Shown: positions 17,543 to 26,504 of the stretch, in pieces
How the letters are laid out: each line of letters starts with the position of its first letter
Numbering within the stretch: the first letter of the stretch is position 1
Source of the DNA: an uncultured SAR116 cluster alpha proteobacterium
GTDB lineage: Bacteria > Pseudomonadota > Alphaproteobacteria > Puniceispirillales > Puniceispirillaceae
Direction of reading: 5' to 3'
NCBI GenBank assembly: GCA_902547925.1
Contig: CACCQD010000003.1
Coordinates: 1-64,000, forward strand
DNA: 64,000 bases
The notes under the pieces: model-generated
Databases searched by the model: none
What the model was told of the DNA's origin: nothing
The model's input: the letters and a program-made list of their open reading frames with translations, nothing else
Made by a program: the position numbers and the translations under genes

Positions 17543-19204
17543 CTATATTTTGTCGGGAGCCGATTGCAGCAATTTGCCTGTGCCATCGATGATCTGGCGC
17601 AGTTCAAAAGCCCGCACATTGCTGCCTCCCGGCAGAAAGCGGAAAGCCCCGCTGAAACCGTTAAAACCCACGCTCGACAGCAATTCTCTTTGCCAACTTG
17701 AGCGGTCCTTACCGGCCAGCACTTCGGCAAGCGCGACAGCATCAAAGCTCAACCGTGACAAAAGCCCCGGCCTCTCTGGCCACACAGCCGTCCATTTTGC
17801 CACAAACTGATCATCCGTGTTGCTTGGCCGGAAAGCGAAAAGCCCGTTTTGCAGCGACGGTTCAGACAGGATTCGGCGCTGATTCCATTGCGCATTACCA
17901 AGATACATCACAGCCTCACTGCCAAGATCGTAATAGGCAAGAACAGGAGCTGTTCGGAGCGCAAATTCAGCACCACCGGCAAAAATCAAAGCATCGAAAA
18001 CAGGAGGTTTTTCAGGAACAGTCTCACTCTCGACAGGCGGCATATAGCGTGAGAATTTCCTGATCGCGCGTTTCAGCAAATCCTCACTTTTGAGCGCCTG
18101 CTCTCGCAGAACCATACTATCTTCCGCGTGAAGGCCCGAGTGCACAAGGCGCCTCTGAGCATGCATAGCCAACCGCTTTCCAAAGGCGCTGTCCTCGGCG
18201 AGGATCGCAAAACGCTGTCTTCCGTCTGCGATTGCATAGCCCAGCAGCAAATCAAGCTGTTGTTCCGGCAGATAGCCCATAAGCCAACTGCCTCTGGAGG
18301 CGACAAGTGCATTGTTGGATAGAAGCAGCATAGGAATGTTCGCGGCATCGGCAGTGGCCCGAGCTTCGGCAACCGCGCCAGAAAACAGCGGGCCAATTAT
18401 TATGTCACTTTGTGCCGCGACAGCCTCCTCAGCGGCCCGGCGACCACGCTGGCCGCCCATCGTGTCAAACACCATCAACTCAACAGTGGGATTACGTGCG
18501 GCAAACAGCGCCAATTCTGCGCCCTTACGCAGCTCCTCACCCATTTGCTGATAGACCCCCGTGATCGGAAGCAAAAGAGCGATACGGGTTACACCTTCGG
18601 CTTTTTTTGCGGACCATTCACGTTTTGGTAAATCAGTGGCAGCTGGTTTGGCTTTTTGGGCGAGTAGCGCAAACGCGGCCTCCAGCGCATCATCCGCAAG
18701 CGAGGGGTCCTGGCCCTCTGGTACTTTTGCCTCTGGTTCTTTGGGCTTGCGCGCCACCTCAGATTGGATTTTCCAGATGATGTTGTTGATAACGTCATCC
18801 GTATTTTGTTCGGTAAACGGTTTTTCAGTCGTCTCGGCCTCAACCACATCAAGTGTGGTTGCGCCATTCTCTGGGGCCAGTTTCTTCGTTACCGACTCGC
18901 TTTCCTCCGCGCTGGCATCACCGGGCCTGATAACCAGCGATGGATCCGTCTGGGGTTTAGGCTGTGGTGGTGTCACCGACGACCCCGCCATTGCCAGCTC
19001 AACTTCATCAGCTGTGCCATTTTCCTCCGTCGATGTCTCGGACCCGGCAGACGCCAGTTTGGCGTCACCTTTTGCCATGGGCGCAGCTTCTTCGTCGGTA
19101 GATTCGCCGCTGGTCGATGCGGGGCCGGATGGTACTGTTCCGCCACAAGCCACAAGGCCCAGAAACAGCCAGATTACAAGCCATTGATAGAGCGGCTGAC
19201 GCAT
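17543..19204 (-). CDS. LppC/LpoA-like periplasmic lipoprotein (penicillin-binding protein activator family)
   Basis: 553 residues from ATG 19204, which has AAGGAG 8 bases upstream. A signal peptide ends in the lipobox LVAC, so the protein should be lipid-anchored. About 150 residues of acidic, Ser/Thr/Pro-rich linker follow, then a type I periplasmic-binding fold starting at RIALLLPITGVYQQMGEELRKGAELALF and running to the end. In gammaproteobacteria the family member LpoA activates a peptidoglycan synthase; whether this one does is unproven. It is divergent from rsmI, the same arrangement as in many proteobacteria. The large antisense frame at 18561-19187 is a shadow of the linker. Confidence 0.9.
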   Translation of the reverse strand: MRQPLYQWLVIWLFLGLVACGGTVPSGPASTSGESTDEEAAPMAKGDAKLASAGSETSTEENGTADEVELAMAGSSVTPPQPKPQTDPSLVIRPGDASAEESESVTKKLAPENGATTLDVVEAETTEKPFTEQNTDDVINNIIWKIQSEVARKPKEPEAKVPEGQDPSLADDALEAAFALLAQKAKPAATDLPKREWSAKKAEGVTRIALLLPITGVYQQMGEELRKGAELALFAARNPTVELMVFDTMGGQRGRRAAEEAVAAQSDIIIGPLFSGAVAEARATADAANIPMLLLSNNALVASRGSWLMGYLPEQQLDLLLGYAIADGRQRFAILAEDSAFGKRLAMHAQRRLVHSGLHAEDSMVLREQALKSEDLLKRAIRKFSRYMPPVESETVPEKPPVFDALIFAGGAEFALRTAPVLAYYDLGSEAVMYLGNAQWNQRRILSEPSLQNGLFAFRPSNTDDQFVAKWTAVWPERPGLLSRLSFDAVALAEVLAGKDRSSWQRELLSSVGFNGFSGAFRFLPGGSNVRAFELRQIIDGTGKLLQSAPDKI

Positions 19205-19332
19205 GTGAAATCTCCTTGGGCGCAATGGTATCACGCAGACGTTTTTGCACCAATGTGATTAATGCGCTAAGATTGGGTCGGTGTGGCAATAGTGCCATCC
19301 AAGGTCAAATCGACCCAAGTGGAACTCCGTCA

Positions 19333-20184
19333 ATGTCCGGGCGTCTGGTGATAGTGTCTACGCCAATCGGCAATCTTGGTGATTTCTCCGAACGCGCTGC
19401 GCGTACGCTTGGGGGGGCGGACATCATCGCCTGCGAGGATACGCGGATGACGCGCAAGCTGTTAGCGCTGTCTGACCTGACATCCACCGCAAAGCTTGTT
19501 CCCTATCATGATCACAACGGCGCAACCATGCGCCCACGGCTGCTGGCTGACATAAGTGATGGCAAGATCGTCGCCCTCGTCAGCGATGCTGGAACACCGT
19601 TGATTTCAGACCCCGGATACAAACTGGTCGCTGGCTGCCATGACCGTGGCTTCACGGTAACAGCGGTTCCCGGGCCAAGCGCCCCTCTTGCTGCGCTCAC
19701 CGTATCTGGTCTGCCAAGCGACAAATTCACCTTTGCCGGGTTTCTGCCACCAACCAAAAAGGCGTGTGAGACGGCGATTAAGGATGTCAGTGACCTGCCA
19801 ATGACAATCATCTGGTTTGAAACACCGCGGCGTTTGCTGAAATCACTGACGTTGATGGCAGATATTCTCGGCCCCCGATTGACGGTGGTTGCACGCGAAT
19901 TGACCAAAATTCATGAAGAGGTGATCCGCGCTCCCCTGCCTGACCTGATTGCCATGATTGAGCAGCGAGAGAGTATAAAGGGTGAAATTGTCGTTCTTGT
20001 TGAGGGGCGGCAGACTGATGACACTATTTTCGACGAGGCCGATGTGACATTGATGCTGCAAGAGGAGCTGCGCCAGCGGAGCCTGCGCGATACCGTGAAA
20101 TCCATTGCTGACAGAACCGGCCTGCCGAAGCGCTCAATCTACCAGCTGGCGCTGAAAATGAGTAATGCCACACCATCAGACTAG
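19333..20184 (+). CDS. rsmI: 16S rRNA (cytidine-1402-2'-O)-methyltransferase RsmI
   Basis: SAM-dependent enzyme that methylates the ribose of C1402 in the decoding centre. From ATG 19333 the 283 residues begin MSGRLVIVSTPIGNLGDFSERA, the family start; the frame open from 19117 runs antisense to the lipoprotein gene and is not used. LVSDAGTPLISDPGY and VTAVPGPSAPLAALTVSGLP are the SAM-pocket blocks of the tetrapyrrole-methylase fold. The family C-terminal domain is present, ending in a likely helix-turn-helix (TGLPKRSIYQLAL). It is followed by the remains of yraN. Confidence 0.96.
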   Translation: MSGRLVIVSTPIGNLGDFSERAARTLGGADIIACEDTRMTRKLLALSDLTSTAKLVPYHDHNGATMRPRLLADISDGKIVALVSDAGTPLISDPGYKLVAGCHDRGFTVTAVPGPSAPLAALTVSGLPSDKFTFAGFLPPTKKACETAIKDVSDLPMTIIWFETPRRLLKSLTLMADILGPRLTVVARELTKIHEEVIRAPLPDLIAMIEQRESIKGEIVVLVEGRQTDDTIFDEADVTLMLQEELRQRSLRDTVKSIADRTGLPKRSIYQLALKMSNATPSD

Positions 20185-20263
20185 GCCACCAGACGGGCAA
20201 AGGCCTGTGCCCAGTCACCCCAAATCCGGCCGCACCACACCCAGCTATAAAGCTGCTTAAGTA

Positions 20264-20502
20264 TCTGGGCGGATAGCTGAGGTCACTGCTGCCTTTGTTT
20301 TGAAACTGTCAGGTTGCCGCATCCTTGCCCGATGTTGACGCTGCAGCGCTGGCGAGCTGGATATTGTTGCCCACCGTGGATCCACGCTGGCTTTTGTCGA
20401 GGTGAAGTACCGGCACAGGCAGCCACAATAGTATGGACCGACCCAGCGGCATAGCCGAAATGGTGGCTGCACATTAAAAATGCCTGGTTTGATGACGACT
20501 GA
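20264..20502 (+). pseudogene. yraN: decayed yraN (UPF0102 endonuclease-like protein)
   Basis: The 403-base gap between rsmI and the BON gene is not empty. From 20264 one frame reads SGRIAEVTAAFVLKLSG, then CRILARC, a TGA stop at 20336, and GELDIVAHRGSTLAFVEVKYRH before a TAG at 20429. These are the signature blocks of YraN (GRxAE, GYRILARR, GEIDLVARRG, FVEVKAR). Another frame at 20455-20499 gives PKWWLHIKNAWFDDD, matching the usual YraN ending. About 35-40 residues between these parts are missing, and a TAA precedes the first block. It sits exactly where yraN is expected, after rsmI and before gshB. Nothing else was found in the gap. Confidence 0.8.
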
Positions 20503-20587
20503 TCCGAGGTGGTGCAAAGCGCTTGACCCGTGATTCGCAAAACGGCAAATTAGAAGCAACTTCCTCTTTGATGGTCAGGAAACATCC

Positions 20588-21193
20588 ATGAACAGTTCCA
20601 ACCGAAACGCAGTCCCTCTTGTCCCTGTTCTGTTGTTGCTTGCCAGCTTTGCCCTATCAGGGTGCGCCGGCGCAGTTATTGGCGTCGGAAGCGCAGCCGT
20701 TGCCGCATCGACCACCGAAAAGGGAATTTCGACGTCGGTTTCGGACGGCGTGATTTTCACCAAGCTGCACGATAAATTCATTCAGGCCGATGCCAGCCTG
20801 TCCACGGGTGTTGATGTTACCGTAAATGATGGTGCGGTGCTGTTAACTGGCAAGGTCAAAACACCTGATGAAAAAGTTCTGGCAACCAAGCTGGCATGGG
20901 AGATCAAAGGTGTCCGCGAAGTTGTCAATGAAATACAGGTTACCGACAAATCCTCCATCAAGGACGTGGCAAAGGACCTTGCCGCAAGCGCCCAGCTACG
21001 CGGTAAGCTGATCGCCGACCCCAACATTTCGTCGCTCAATTACAGCATTGATGTTGTTAATGGCACCGTCTATCTCTCAGGCGTGGCCAGTAATGTCAGC
21101 GAGATGAATAAGGTGGTTGCGCATGCGCAGGAACTCCGGTTCGCGCAGCAAGTTGTGAACTACATCATTGTTGAATCTGACAAGCGCGACTAG
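20588..21193 (+). CDS. BON-domain lipoprotein
   Basis: 201 residues with a lipoprotein signal ending in LSGC (about residues 22-25), a Gly/Ala-rich [14 protein letters not shown] segment, and two BON domains, roughly 50-118 ([20 protein letters not shown]) and 125-197 ([18 protein letters not shown]). The layout matches the OsmY/DolP family of outer-membrane or periplasmic lipoproteins linked to envelope integrity and phospholipid binding. An equivalent gene often sits between yraN and gshB or near them. The stop is 5 bases before gshB, so they are probably co-transcribed. A specific role is not shown. Confidence 0.88.
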   Translation: MNSSNRNAVPLVPVLLLLASFALSGCAGAVIGVGSAAVAASTTEKGISTSVSDGVIFTKLHDKFIQADASLSTGVDVTVNDGAVLLTGKVKTPDEKVLATKLAWEIKGVREVVNEIQVTDKSSIKDVAKDLAASAQLRGKLIADPNISSLNYSIDVVNGTVYLSGVASNVSEMNKVVAHAQELRFAQQVVNYIIVESDKRD

Positions 21194-21198
21194 ACCAG

Positions 21199-22167
21199 AT
21201 GAGTCTTTCCGTTGCCATTCAGATGGATCCCGTTGCGGCGATCAATATTCGCGGTGACTCCAGTTTTACGCTCGGTCTGGAGGCGCAACGTCGTGGACAT
21301 CATCTGTGGTGCTACACGCCGGACATGCTGTCCCTTGCCGAGGGTGAAGTTCAGGCTACCGGTCACAGCCTCAACCTCAGGGATGAAATTGGCAATCACT
21401 TCGATGGCGGGCCAATGGAAGAGCGCGCATTAACGGATTTTGATGTCATCCTGATGCGCCAGGACCCACCTTTTGACATGGCCTATATCACAGCGACACA
21501 TATCCTTGAGATGCTGCCGGCCTCGACAATGGTAGTGAACAATCCGGCAGAAGTGCGCAATGCTCCGGAAAAACTGTTGGTGACCCTCTATCCGGAGCTG
21601 ATGCCAGCCACGCTGATCAGTCGTAATCCTGCCACTATTACTGATTTTCGCAAGCGGCATAAGGACATTATCGTCAAACCACTTTTTGGCAATGGTGGCG
21701 CTGGCGTGTTCCGGCTGACGCCTGACGACCAGAATCTGAACTCACTTCTCGAGATGTTTTTTGAGAAATCGCGCGAACCAGTGATGGTTCAGGCCTATAT
21801 TCCAGCGGTCCGAAAAGGTGATAAGCGGGTGATTCTTGTCGATGGTGAGGCTGTGGGCGCTGTCAATAGAATACCCGACGAGGGTGAGGCCCGGTCAAAT
21901 TTGCATGTTGGCGGCACTGCCGGTGCAACTTCATTGACCGCGCGCGACAAGGAAATCTGCTCAACGATCGGTCCTGAGCTGCGCCGGCGAGGCCTATTGT
22001 TTGTCGGTATCGACATCATCGGTGACTATCTGACAGAGATAAATGTCACCTCACCCACAGGAATACGCGAGATAGAGAGTTTGTCAGGGGTGAATATCGC
22101 CAGCACGACCTGGGACACCATTGAAAAAAACAAGCACACCTACGGTAGCAATGGCATCATGCGGTAG
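21199..22167 (+). CDS. gshB: glutathione synthase
   Basis: ATP-grasp enzyme joining gamma-glutamylcysteine and glycine. The 322 residues begin like the family ([23 protein letters not shown]). [46 protein letters not shown] (the ATP loop), [22 protein letters not shown] and [16 protein letters not shown] endings are all present. Length and order are normal. The last 28 bases overlap the tail of the comM remnant on the other strand. No sign of damage, in contrast to its two decayed neighbours. Confidence 0.96.
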   Translation: MSLSVAIQMDPVAAINIRGDSSFTLGLEAQRRGHHLWCYTPDMLSLAEGEVQATGHSLNLRDEIGNHFDGGPMEERALTDFDVILMRQDPPFDMAYITATHILEMLPASTMVVNNPAEVRNAPEKLLVTLYPELMPATLISRNPATITDFRKRHKDIIVKPLFGNGGAGVFRLTPDDQNLNSLLEMFFEKSREPVMVQAYIPAVRKGDKRVILVDGEAVGAVNRIPDEGEARSNLHVGGTAGATSLTARDKEICSTIGPELRRRGLLFVGIDIIGDYLTEINVTSPTGIREIESLSGVNIASTTWDTIEKNKHTYGSNGIMR

Positions 22168-23632
22168 GTGAGTGCCTCAGCCACATCCTCGCGCCCGACT
22201 TGTTGCGACTGACCAAAAATGGCAATAGTCCGCGCCACGCGGATCACCTTGTAAAAACCTCGCGCCGATAGCTGCTGTTTTTCCACTGCGAGACGCAACA
22301 GTTCAGCGACTTCCGCTGACAAGTATTTGCCAAAATCCAAAGCCGTGTCTGATGGAGCAGACAGATCATCGTCTGCAACATCAGCCATCAGACCTTGATG
22401 GTTTTCAGCAAATTTTGCAGCAGCTGCCACGCGCGCAGCGATGGTGGATGAGGCTTCGGCCGCTTTGTTCGAGAACAGGAGCTGACCGCTTACCTCCGAC
22501 ACCTCAATGAATATATCAAACTTGCCCAACATAGGGCTGGAGATCTGGGCGCTTTAATTTCGCCCACATTGCGGAGCGCTGCTACAGGCACATGCAGGGT
22601 CCCCCGAATAACCACAGCGGCAGGGATTCATGGCGGCAACCGACTGAAACCTTGCTGGATAAGTCACATGATGATTGGCTCGGGCCACCACCACCTGTCC
22701 TGTTTCCAGCGGTTGTCGCAGGTCATCAAGAACAGGCCTTGAAAATTCCGCCAATTCATCAAGAAATAGAACCCCATTGTAGGCCAGCGAGATTTCTCCT
22801 GGTTTTGCCCGCACACCAACACAAACCAGCGCCGCCATGGATGCTGAATGATGAGGTTCGCGAAAGAGACGCTAATGAATAAAGCCGCCGGCGCTTAACT
22901 GACCAGCCACAGAATGCAGCATCGTCATCTCAAGCGCCTCGCTTGCGTCAAGCGCCGGCAACATGAATTTGCCAGGACCGGGCGGACCGATCATCAAAAA
23001 GTTGTGACGACCAGCTGCGGCAATCTCAATCGCCCGGCGAGCAGTCTCCTGTCCTTGGAGATCCGCCACATCGAGAGGCGTGCTTTGGTCAGGTTCAACA
23101 TGCGGGCTTGACGGGTGAGAGTCTGCGCCCCGCGGAGATGGTTGAGCAACGAGGTTAGATCATTCGGCGCAATCACGTCAATCGGGCCAGCCCATGCCGC
23201 CTCACCACCACAAGCCGCCGGACAAATCAAGCGACAGTCACTTGCTGAGGCGGCAAGGGCTGCGGACAGAACACCAGACACAGGTTGTAAGGACCCGTTG
23301 AGCGACAACTCGCCCAAAATCAGGCAATCAATGACACTACCCTCAGGCATCACGCCCATTGCCACCAGCAACGCCACAGCAATGAGCAAGTCAAAATGTG
23401 CACCCTCCTTCAAAACATCGGCAGACGACAGATTGATGGTTATTCTTTTGGGGGGTAGTGCCAACCCGAACGAGGAAAAAGCCGCCCTTACCCGTTCCTT
23501 GGAATCGGCGACAGATTTGTCGGCAAGGCCATCCATGGCCATTGATGGCAAACCATTTGTAATATGAACCTGGACCTCAACATCGATGGTTTCAATGCCA
23601 CGAAATGCAGCTGTAGCTATTCGTGAATATAC
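22140..23632 (-). pseudogene. comM: broken comM (YifB/Mg-chelatase-like AAA ATPase)
   Basis: ComM is a hexameric branch-migration helicase that helps integrate DNA during natural transformation. Reading left from 23632 the family sequence is recognisable throughout, but it is disabled. The first codon of the conserved start (VYSRIATAAFRGIE) is GTA and no start codon is in reach. The reading frame shifts around 23095-23120. Walker A reads GPPGPGKF, losing the Ser/Thr after Lys, and about ten residues after it are deleted. In-frame stops occur at 22872-22874 and 22554-22556, where R/Y-type residues are expected. Later blocks, [19 protein letters not shown] and [14 protein letters not shown], and the C-terminal lid are still readable, so inactivation is fairly recent. 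Confidence 0.9.
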
Positions 23633-23731
23633 TTTCTCTTCACACTCCCTCGGAATCAGACTGTCATCGTGGGCAGGGGTATGTGAAGTTGCAAGTATAT
23701 TAGAATAGTAGCACTTTCAATATGTTAGAAT

Positions 23732-24094
23732 TCAGCGTTTGCTGACCATCGGGCCGATTGCCGCGCCCCCCAGAACATGCATGTGAAGGTGCGGTATCTC
23801 CTGATGGCCGTCATTGCCACTGTTGGCGATAACCCGGTAGCCACTATCGGTGATGCCCGCAATATTGGCGACATAACCAATCATTTTCGTAAAGGCGCTC
23901 TGCTCCACGTCGGAGGCGTTGAGGGTGAAATCAGACCAGTCAATATAGCTACCCTTTGGGATCACCAGAATATGAACAGGGGCCTGTGGGTTGATATCCT
24001 CAAAGGCCAATGTGTGCTCATCCTCAGCAATCTTTTTGCATGGCAGTTCACCAAGCAGGATACGCGCAAAGATGTTCGATGGATCATAGGACAT
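23732..24094 (-). CDS. HIT-family nucleotide-binding hydrolase (HinT-like)
   Basis: 120 residues with the histidine triad HLHMHVLGG near residue 102, where the middle His is the nucleophile. The N-terminal block NIFARILLGELPCKKIAEDE is typical of HinT-type purine nucleoside phosphoramidases. Its start overlaps the stop of the acetyltransferase gene upstream in TAATG, suggesting coupled translation. The 99 bases between its stop and the comM remnant show nothing clear. HinT is usually found elsewhere, so the neighbour tells little about its role. Confidence 0.92.
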   Translation of the reverse strand: MSYDPSNIFARILLGELPCKKIAEDEHTLAFEDINPQAPVHILVIPKGSYIDWSDFTLNASDVEQSAFTKMIGYVANIAGITDSGYRVIANSGNDGHQEIPHLHMHVLGGAAIGPMVSKR

Positions 24095-24639
24095 TACTTC
24101 AACTCCTTGCGGTAATAGAACCCGGGGACAAAATCACCTTCAACCCGTGCATAAACATCATTGGTGGCATAACGGGTAAAGCCGCGCGCCTCAAAGGACT
24201 GGATGGCCCTATCCTGCGTCGACCGAACATCAAGATTGATCATTGAAAAACCCTCAGACTTTGCCAACGCCTCAGCTTCGGCGACAATCATCTGAGCAAG
24301 GCCATGGCCACGTGCCCAGGGCGCGATGAAAAAAGTCGTCAGCTGACAGGTAAAAGCCTGCGCTTCATTGTTCCGGGGTGGTCGCAGAATTTGGCAGCTG
24401 CCAGCAATAACCTTGTCCAGGCGCGCCACGATAAGGTGGCGCTCTGGAATCATCAAAACACCACGCCAGTAATCCTCCATAACGGGTTTCGGCGGTGGCG
24501 ACAACCAGCCAAAACCACCGCCAGACATGATGCCGGCCTCTGCTGCGTCACATAATTCATGCAAATCACCCGTCGAGAGACGTTCGACTGACTCAATCGA
24601 AAGTTTGGGAACGTGGCCCTTCATTATTTCTGGCGACAT
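24094..24639 (-). CDS. GNAT-family N-acetyltransferase
   Basis: 181 residues from ATG 24639, chosen because GGAG lies 9 bases before it; ATG 24654 in frame is the alternative. The acetyl-CoA-binding motif of GNAT enzymes is visible as TTFFIAPWARGHGLAQMIVAEAEALA (R/Q-x-x-G-x-G/A as ARGHGLA). It is followed by the second conserved strand INLDVRSTQDRAIQSFEARGFTRY. Substrate unknown. Its stop overlaps the HIT gene start, so the two are one transcription unit. Nothing links it to a known acetylation target. Confidence 0.85.
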   Translation of the reverse strand: MSPEIMKGHVPKLSIESVERLSTGDLHELCDAAEAGIMSGGGFGWLSPPPKPVMEDYWRGVLMIPERHLIVARLDKVIAGSCQILRPPRNNEAQAFTCQLTTFFIAPWARGHGLAQMIVAEAEALAKSEGFSMINLDVRSTQDRAIQSFEARGFTRYATNDVYARVEGDFVPGFYYRKELK

Positions 24640-24744
24640 TGGTCTCATCTCCATAACAGCAGCACCGCATCTAAAAGACTAAGACGGCCACTTCCCATTT
24701 CTATCACATAATCAAATAATGGAAAAAATCTGTCTGTCATTTTT

Positions 24745-25131
24745 TTACCCGGACATATCCCCGGATTCTCGTATCTGCAAGTGGCGCTCTACCATGGCCG
24801 TCACCTCTCCACATTGAACAGCGTTGAGGCGATGAATGTTCTGAGCAAGCAAATTTGCCAGATATACAGCAGCAGCACTACATTTGCTGGCGTCGATCGT
24901 CGGTTTTGGATGGGACATGGATGCCAACATTTTCAAGACCTCAGCGTCATCCCATATGAGGCCAAGCCAGGCACATATCTGATCAACAAAAGGACCGGAG
25001 GGGCGACCACGTGAGCCAGTTTCAAGAGCTGAAATATACGCCTTTGACACTCCGAGATAATCTGCCTGTTGCTGCTGGGTTAATCCTCTTTCCGCGCGCA
25101 GATCCCGCATTTTCAGGCCAAAGGGTGTCAT
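24745..25131 (-). CDS. XRE-family helix-turn-helix regulator
   Basis: 128 residues with an N-terminal lambda-repressor-type helix-turn-helix (LRAERGLTQQQQADYLGVSKAYISALETG, about 10-38). The remaining 90 residues lack a known domain by eye. Its ATG overlaps the stop of the Smr gene in ATGA. A similar small XRE protein after smr is seen in other alphaproteobacteria, and this supports a chromosomal rather than mobile origin. The ligand and targets are unknown. The gap to the GNAT gene (24655-24744) has no feature I can name. Confidence 0.88.
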   Translation of the reverse strand: MTPFGLKMRDLRAERGLTQQQQADYLGVSKAYISALETGSRGRPSGPFVDQICAWLGLIWDDAEVLKMLASMSHPKPTIDASKCSAAAVYLANLLAQNIHRLNAVQCGEVTAMVERHLQIRESGDMSG

Positions 25132-25694
25132 TTTGATGACCGGGTACGGCGTAACATGACATAGATGGCACCGGTACCACCATCCTTTGGTGTGGCGTCC
25201 GAAATAGCCAGAACAACATTGTCAAGTGGTGGCTGCTTCAACCAAAGGGGAACATGACGGCGGAGGACACCCTCACCACGAACACCCTTGCCAGTGATCA
25301 CAAGGACACAGCGATATCCAAGAATTGCGGATTGCTGAATAAAGGAGCGGAGTCGGGTTTCGGCCTGCTGCGCATTATGCCCGTGTAAATCTATCCGTGC
25401 CTCAACCGGCAGATTCCCTCTGGAGAGTTTTCGCCTTGTTGTTCTGTCAAGGCCAGCATGGTCGCCGTCACGCAAATCAATTGGCGTGACTTTTGGAGAC
25501 GGTTTCGGGCCGCTCCCCATTACCGGAGCACTGGCCCTGCGGACAATTTTGCATGGTGTGACAGGCTTGTGGCTGTGTCCAGCTTTTTCAGTCACCCCAG
25601 CATAACGAGCTGATTTCAGGGGATTAACTTGACGGGTAATAATTTCCCAAAGCTGATCGTCATTCTCAGGCTTGCCATGATCCTTTTTGCGCAT
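25128..25694 (-). CDS. Smr-domain protein (putative nuclease/nicking domain)
   Basis: 188 residues. The first 90 are basic and probably flexible. From about 95 a Smr domain is clear: ARIDLHGHNAQQAE (DLHG motif), VLVITGKGVRGEGVLRRHVPLWL (TGKG), and the family ending DATPKDGGTGAIYVMLRR. The stand-alone Smr domain is related to the C-terminus of MutS2 and has nicking or RNA-cleaving activity in some members. It lies 21 bases after the Tim44-like gene. In many alphaproteobacteria mltA sits between these two genes, but here it is absent. Confidence 0.9.
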   Translation of the reverse strand: MRKKDHGKPENDDQLWEIITRQVNPLKSARYAGVTEKAGHSHKPVTPCKIVRRASAPVMGSGPKPSPKVTPIDLRDGDHAGLDRTTRRKLSRGNLPVEARIDLHGHNAQQAETRLRSFIQQSAILGYRCVLVITGKGVRGEGVLRRHVPLWLKQPPLDNVVLAISDATPKDGGTGAIYVMLRRTRSSK

Positions 25695-25715
25695 GGTTGT
25701 TCCACATCCCGAACC

Positions 25716-26369
25716 CTAGGCCTCATCCTCTGGGCTCTCGGTTTCAGCTAGTTTCCAATTGGGATCAGAAAGCGTCAAATCACGCTCAAACGTCCATATG
25801 TCAACAAGCTCCAACTTTCCAGTGCCCTCATCTTCAATCACATTGCCACCCTCATCCGTAATCATGCGCGTCTGGGTTGAATGAAAATCAACCGTAACCG
25901 ACGCGATGTTATCAAACACCTGCGCGTTCAGGATGCTGACATGCGATATGTCATCGATAGTGATGGATAATCCTTCGCCATCGCTCGCACGCTGCTGGAT
26001 AGATTGGGTGAAGCTTTGCAGAAGGTCGTAGCTAAGCAGGCGCTTGAGTTGGGCCATATCACCCTCGGCATAAGCCGAGAGGATTATGCCGAACGCGGCT
26101 TTTGCCCCGTCCAGAAATTGCGCTTCCGAGAACGAGGGTTCGGCACGCAGCAATGCGTCCATGCCGTGACCATCATTGGCCGCCGCCTGTACATCGGGCC
26201 GAACCGGTATGGGCTTCTGCTCAAATCGCTCAGCCGTTTCCTTGCCACTGCTTTGATCCTCATAGCCTGTTTTTTGCCCCAGTACCGACCTCAGCCGGAG
26301 AACCAGCAACACCGCGATCACCGCGAAAATGAGAATATCGATAAACGGCACGTTGTTCACCTGCGTCAT
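25716..26369 (-). CDS. Tim44-like domain protein
   Basis: 217 residues with one N-terminal membrane helix (about 8-26), a charged linker, and a C-terminal Tim44-like domain (about 70-210; FGIILSAYAEGDMAQLKRLLSYDLLQ). The mitochondrial relative Tim44 docks Hsp70 at the import channel; the bacterial protein (TimA) is an inner-membrane protein whose role is less certain. Here it is divergent from fxsA with a 135-base gap (26370-26504), with secB one gene further. The gap holds AT-rich sequence including TTTAATTTAAC but no promoter I can fix. Confidence 0.88.
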   Translation of the reverse strand: MTQVNNVPFIDILIFAVIAVLLVLRLRSVLGQKTGYEDQSSGKETAERFEQKPIPVRPDVQAAANDGHGMDALLRAEPSFSEAQFLDGAKAAFGIILSAYAEGDMAQLKRLLSYDLLQSFTQSIQQRASDGEGLSITIDDISHVSILNAQVFDNIASVTVDFHSTQTRMITDEGGNVIEDEGTGKLELVDIWTFERDLTLSDPNWKLAETESPEDEA

Positions 26370-26504
26370 ACATGATTGCTTATTTGCATATGGTTATTGT
26401 TTGCCTCAATATCTAGCACAGAAGCAGCGTCTAGCCTATTTAATTTAACATCATAGCACCGTACAAAAACCCATGATCGATGAAAATATCAAAGAGGAAA
26501 GCCA

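Noticed and set aside
18561..19187. 208-residue open frame antisense to the LppC-like lipoprotein gene
   Set aside because: Ser/Ala-rich shadow of the acidic low-complexity linker of the real gene, with no start signal or family similarity.
20257..20559. 100-residue minus-strand open frame in the rsmI-BON gap
   Set aside because: It is antisense to the recognisable yraN remnant and shows no family similarity.
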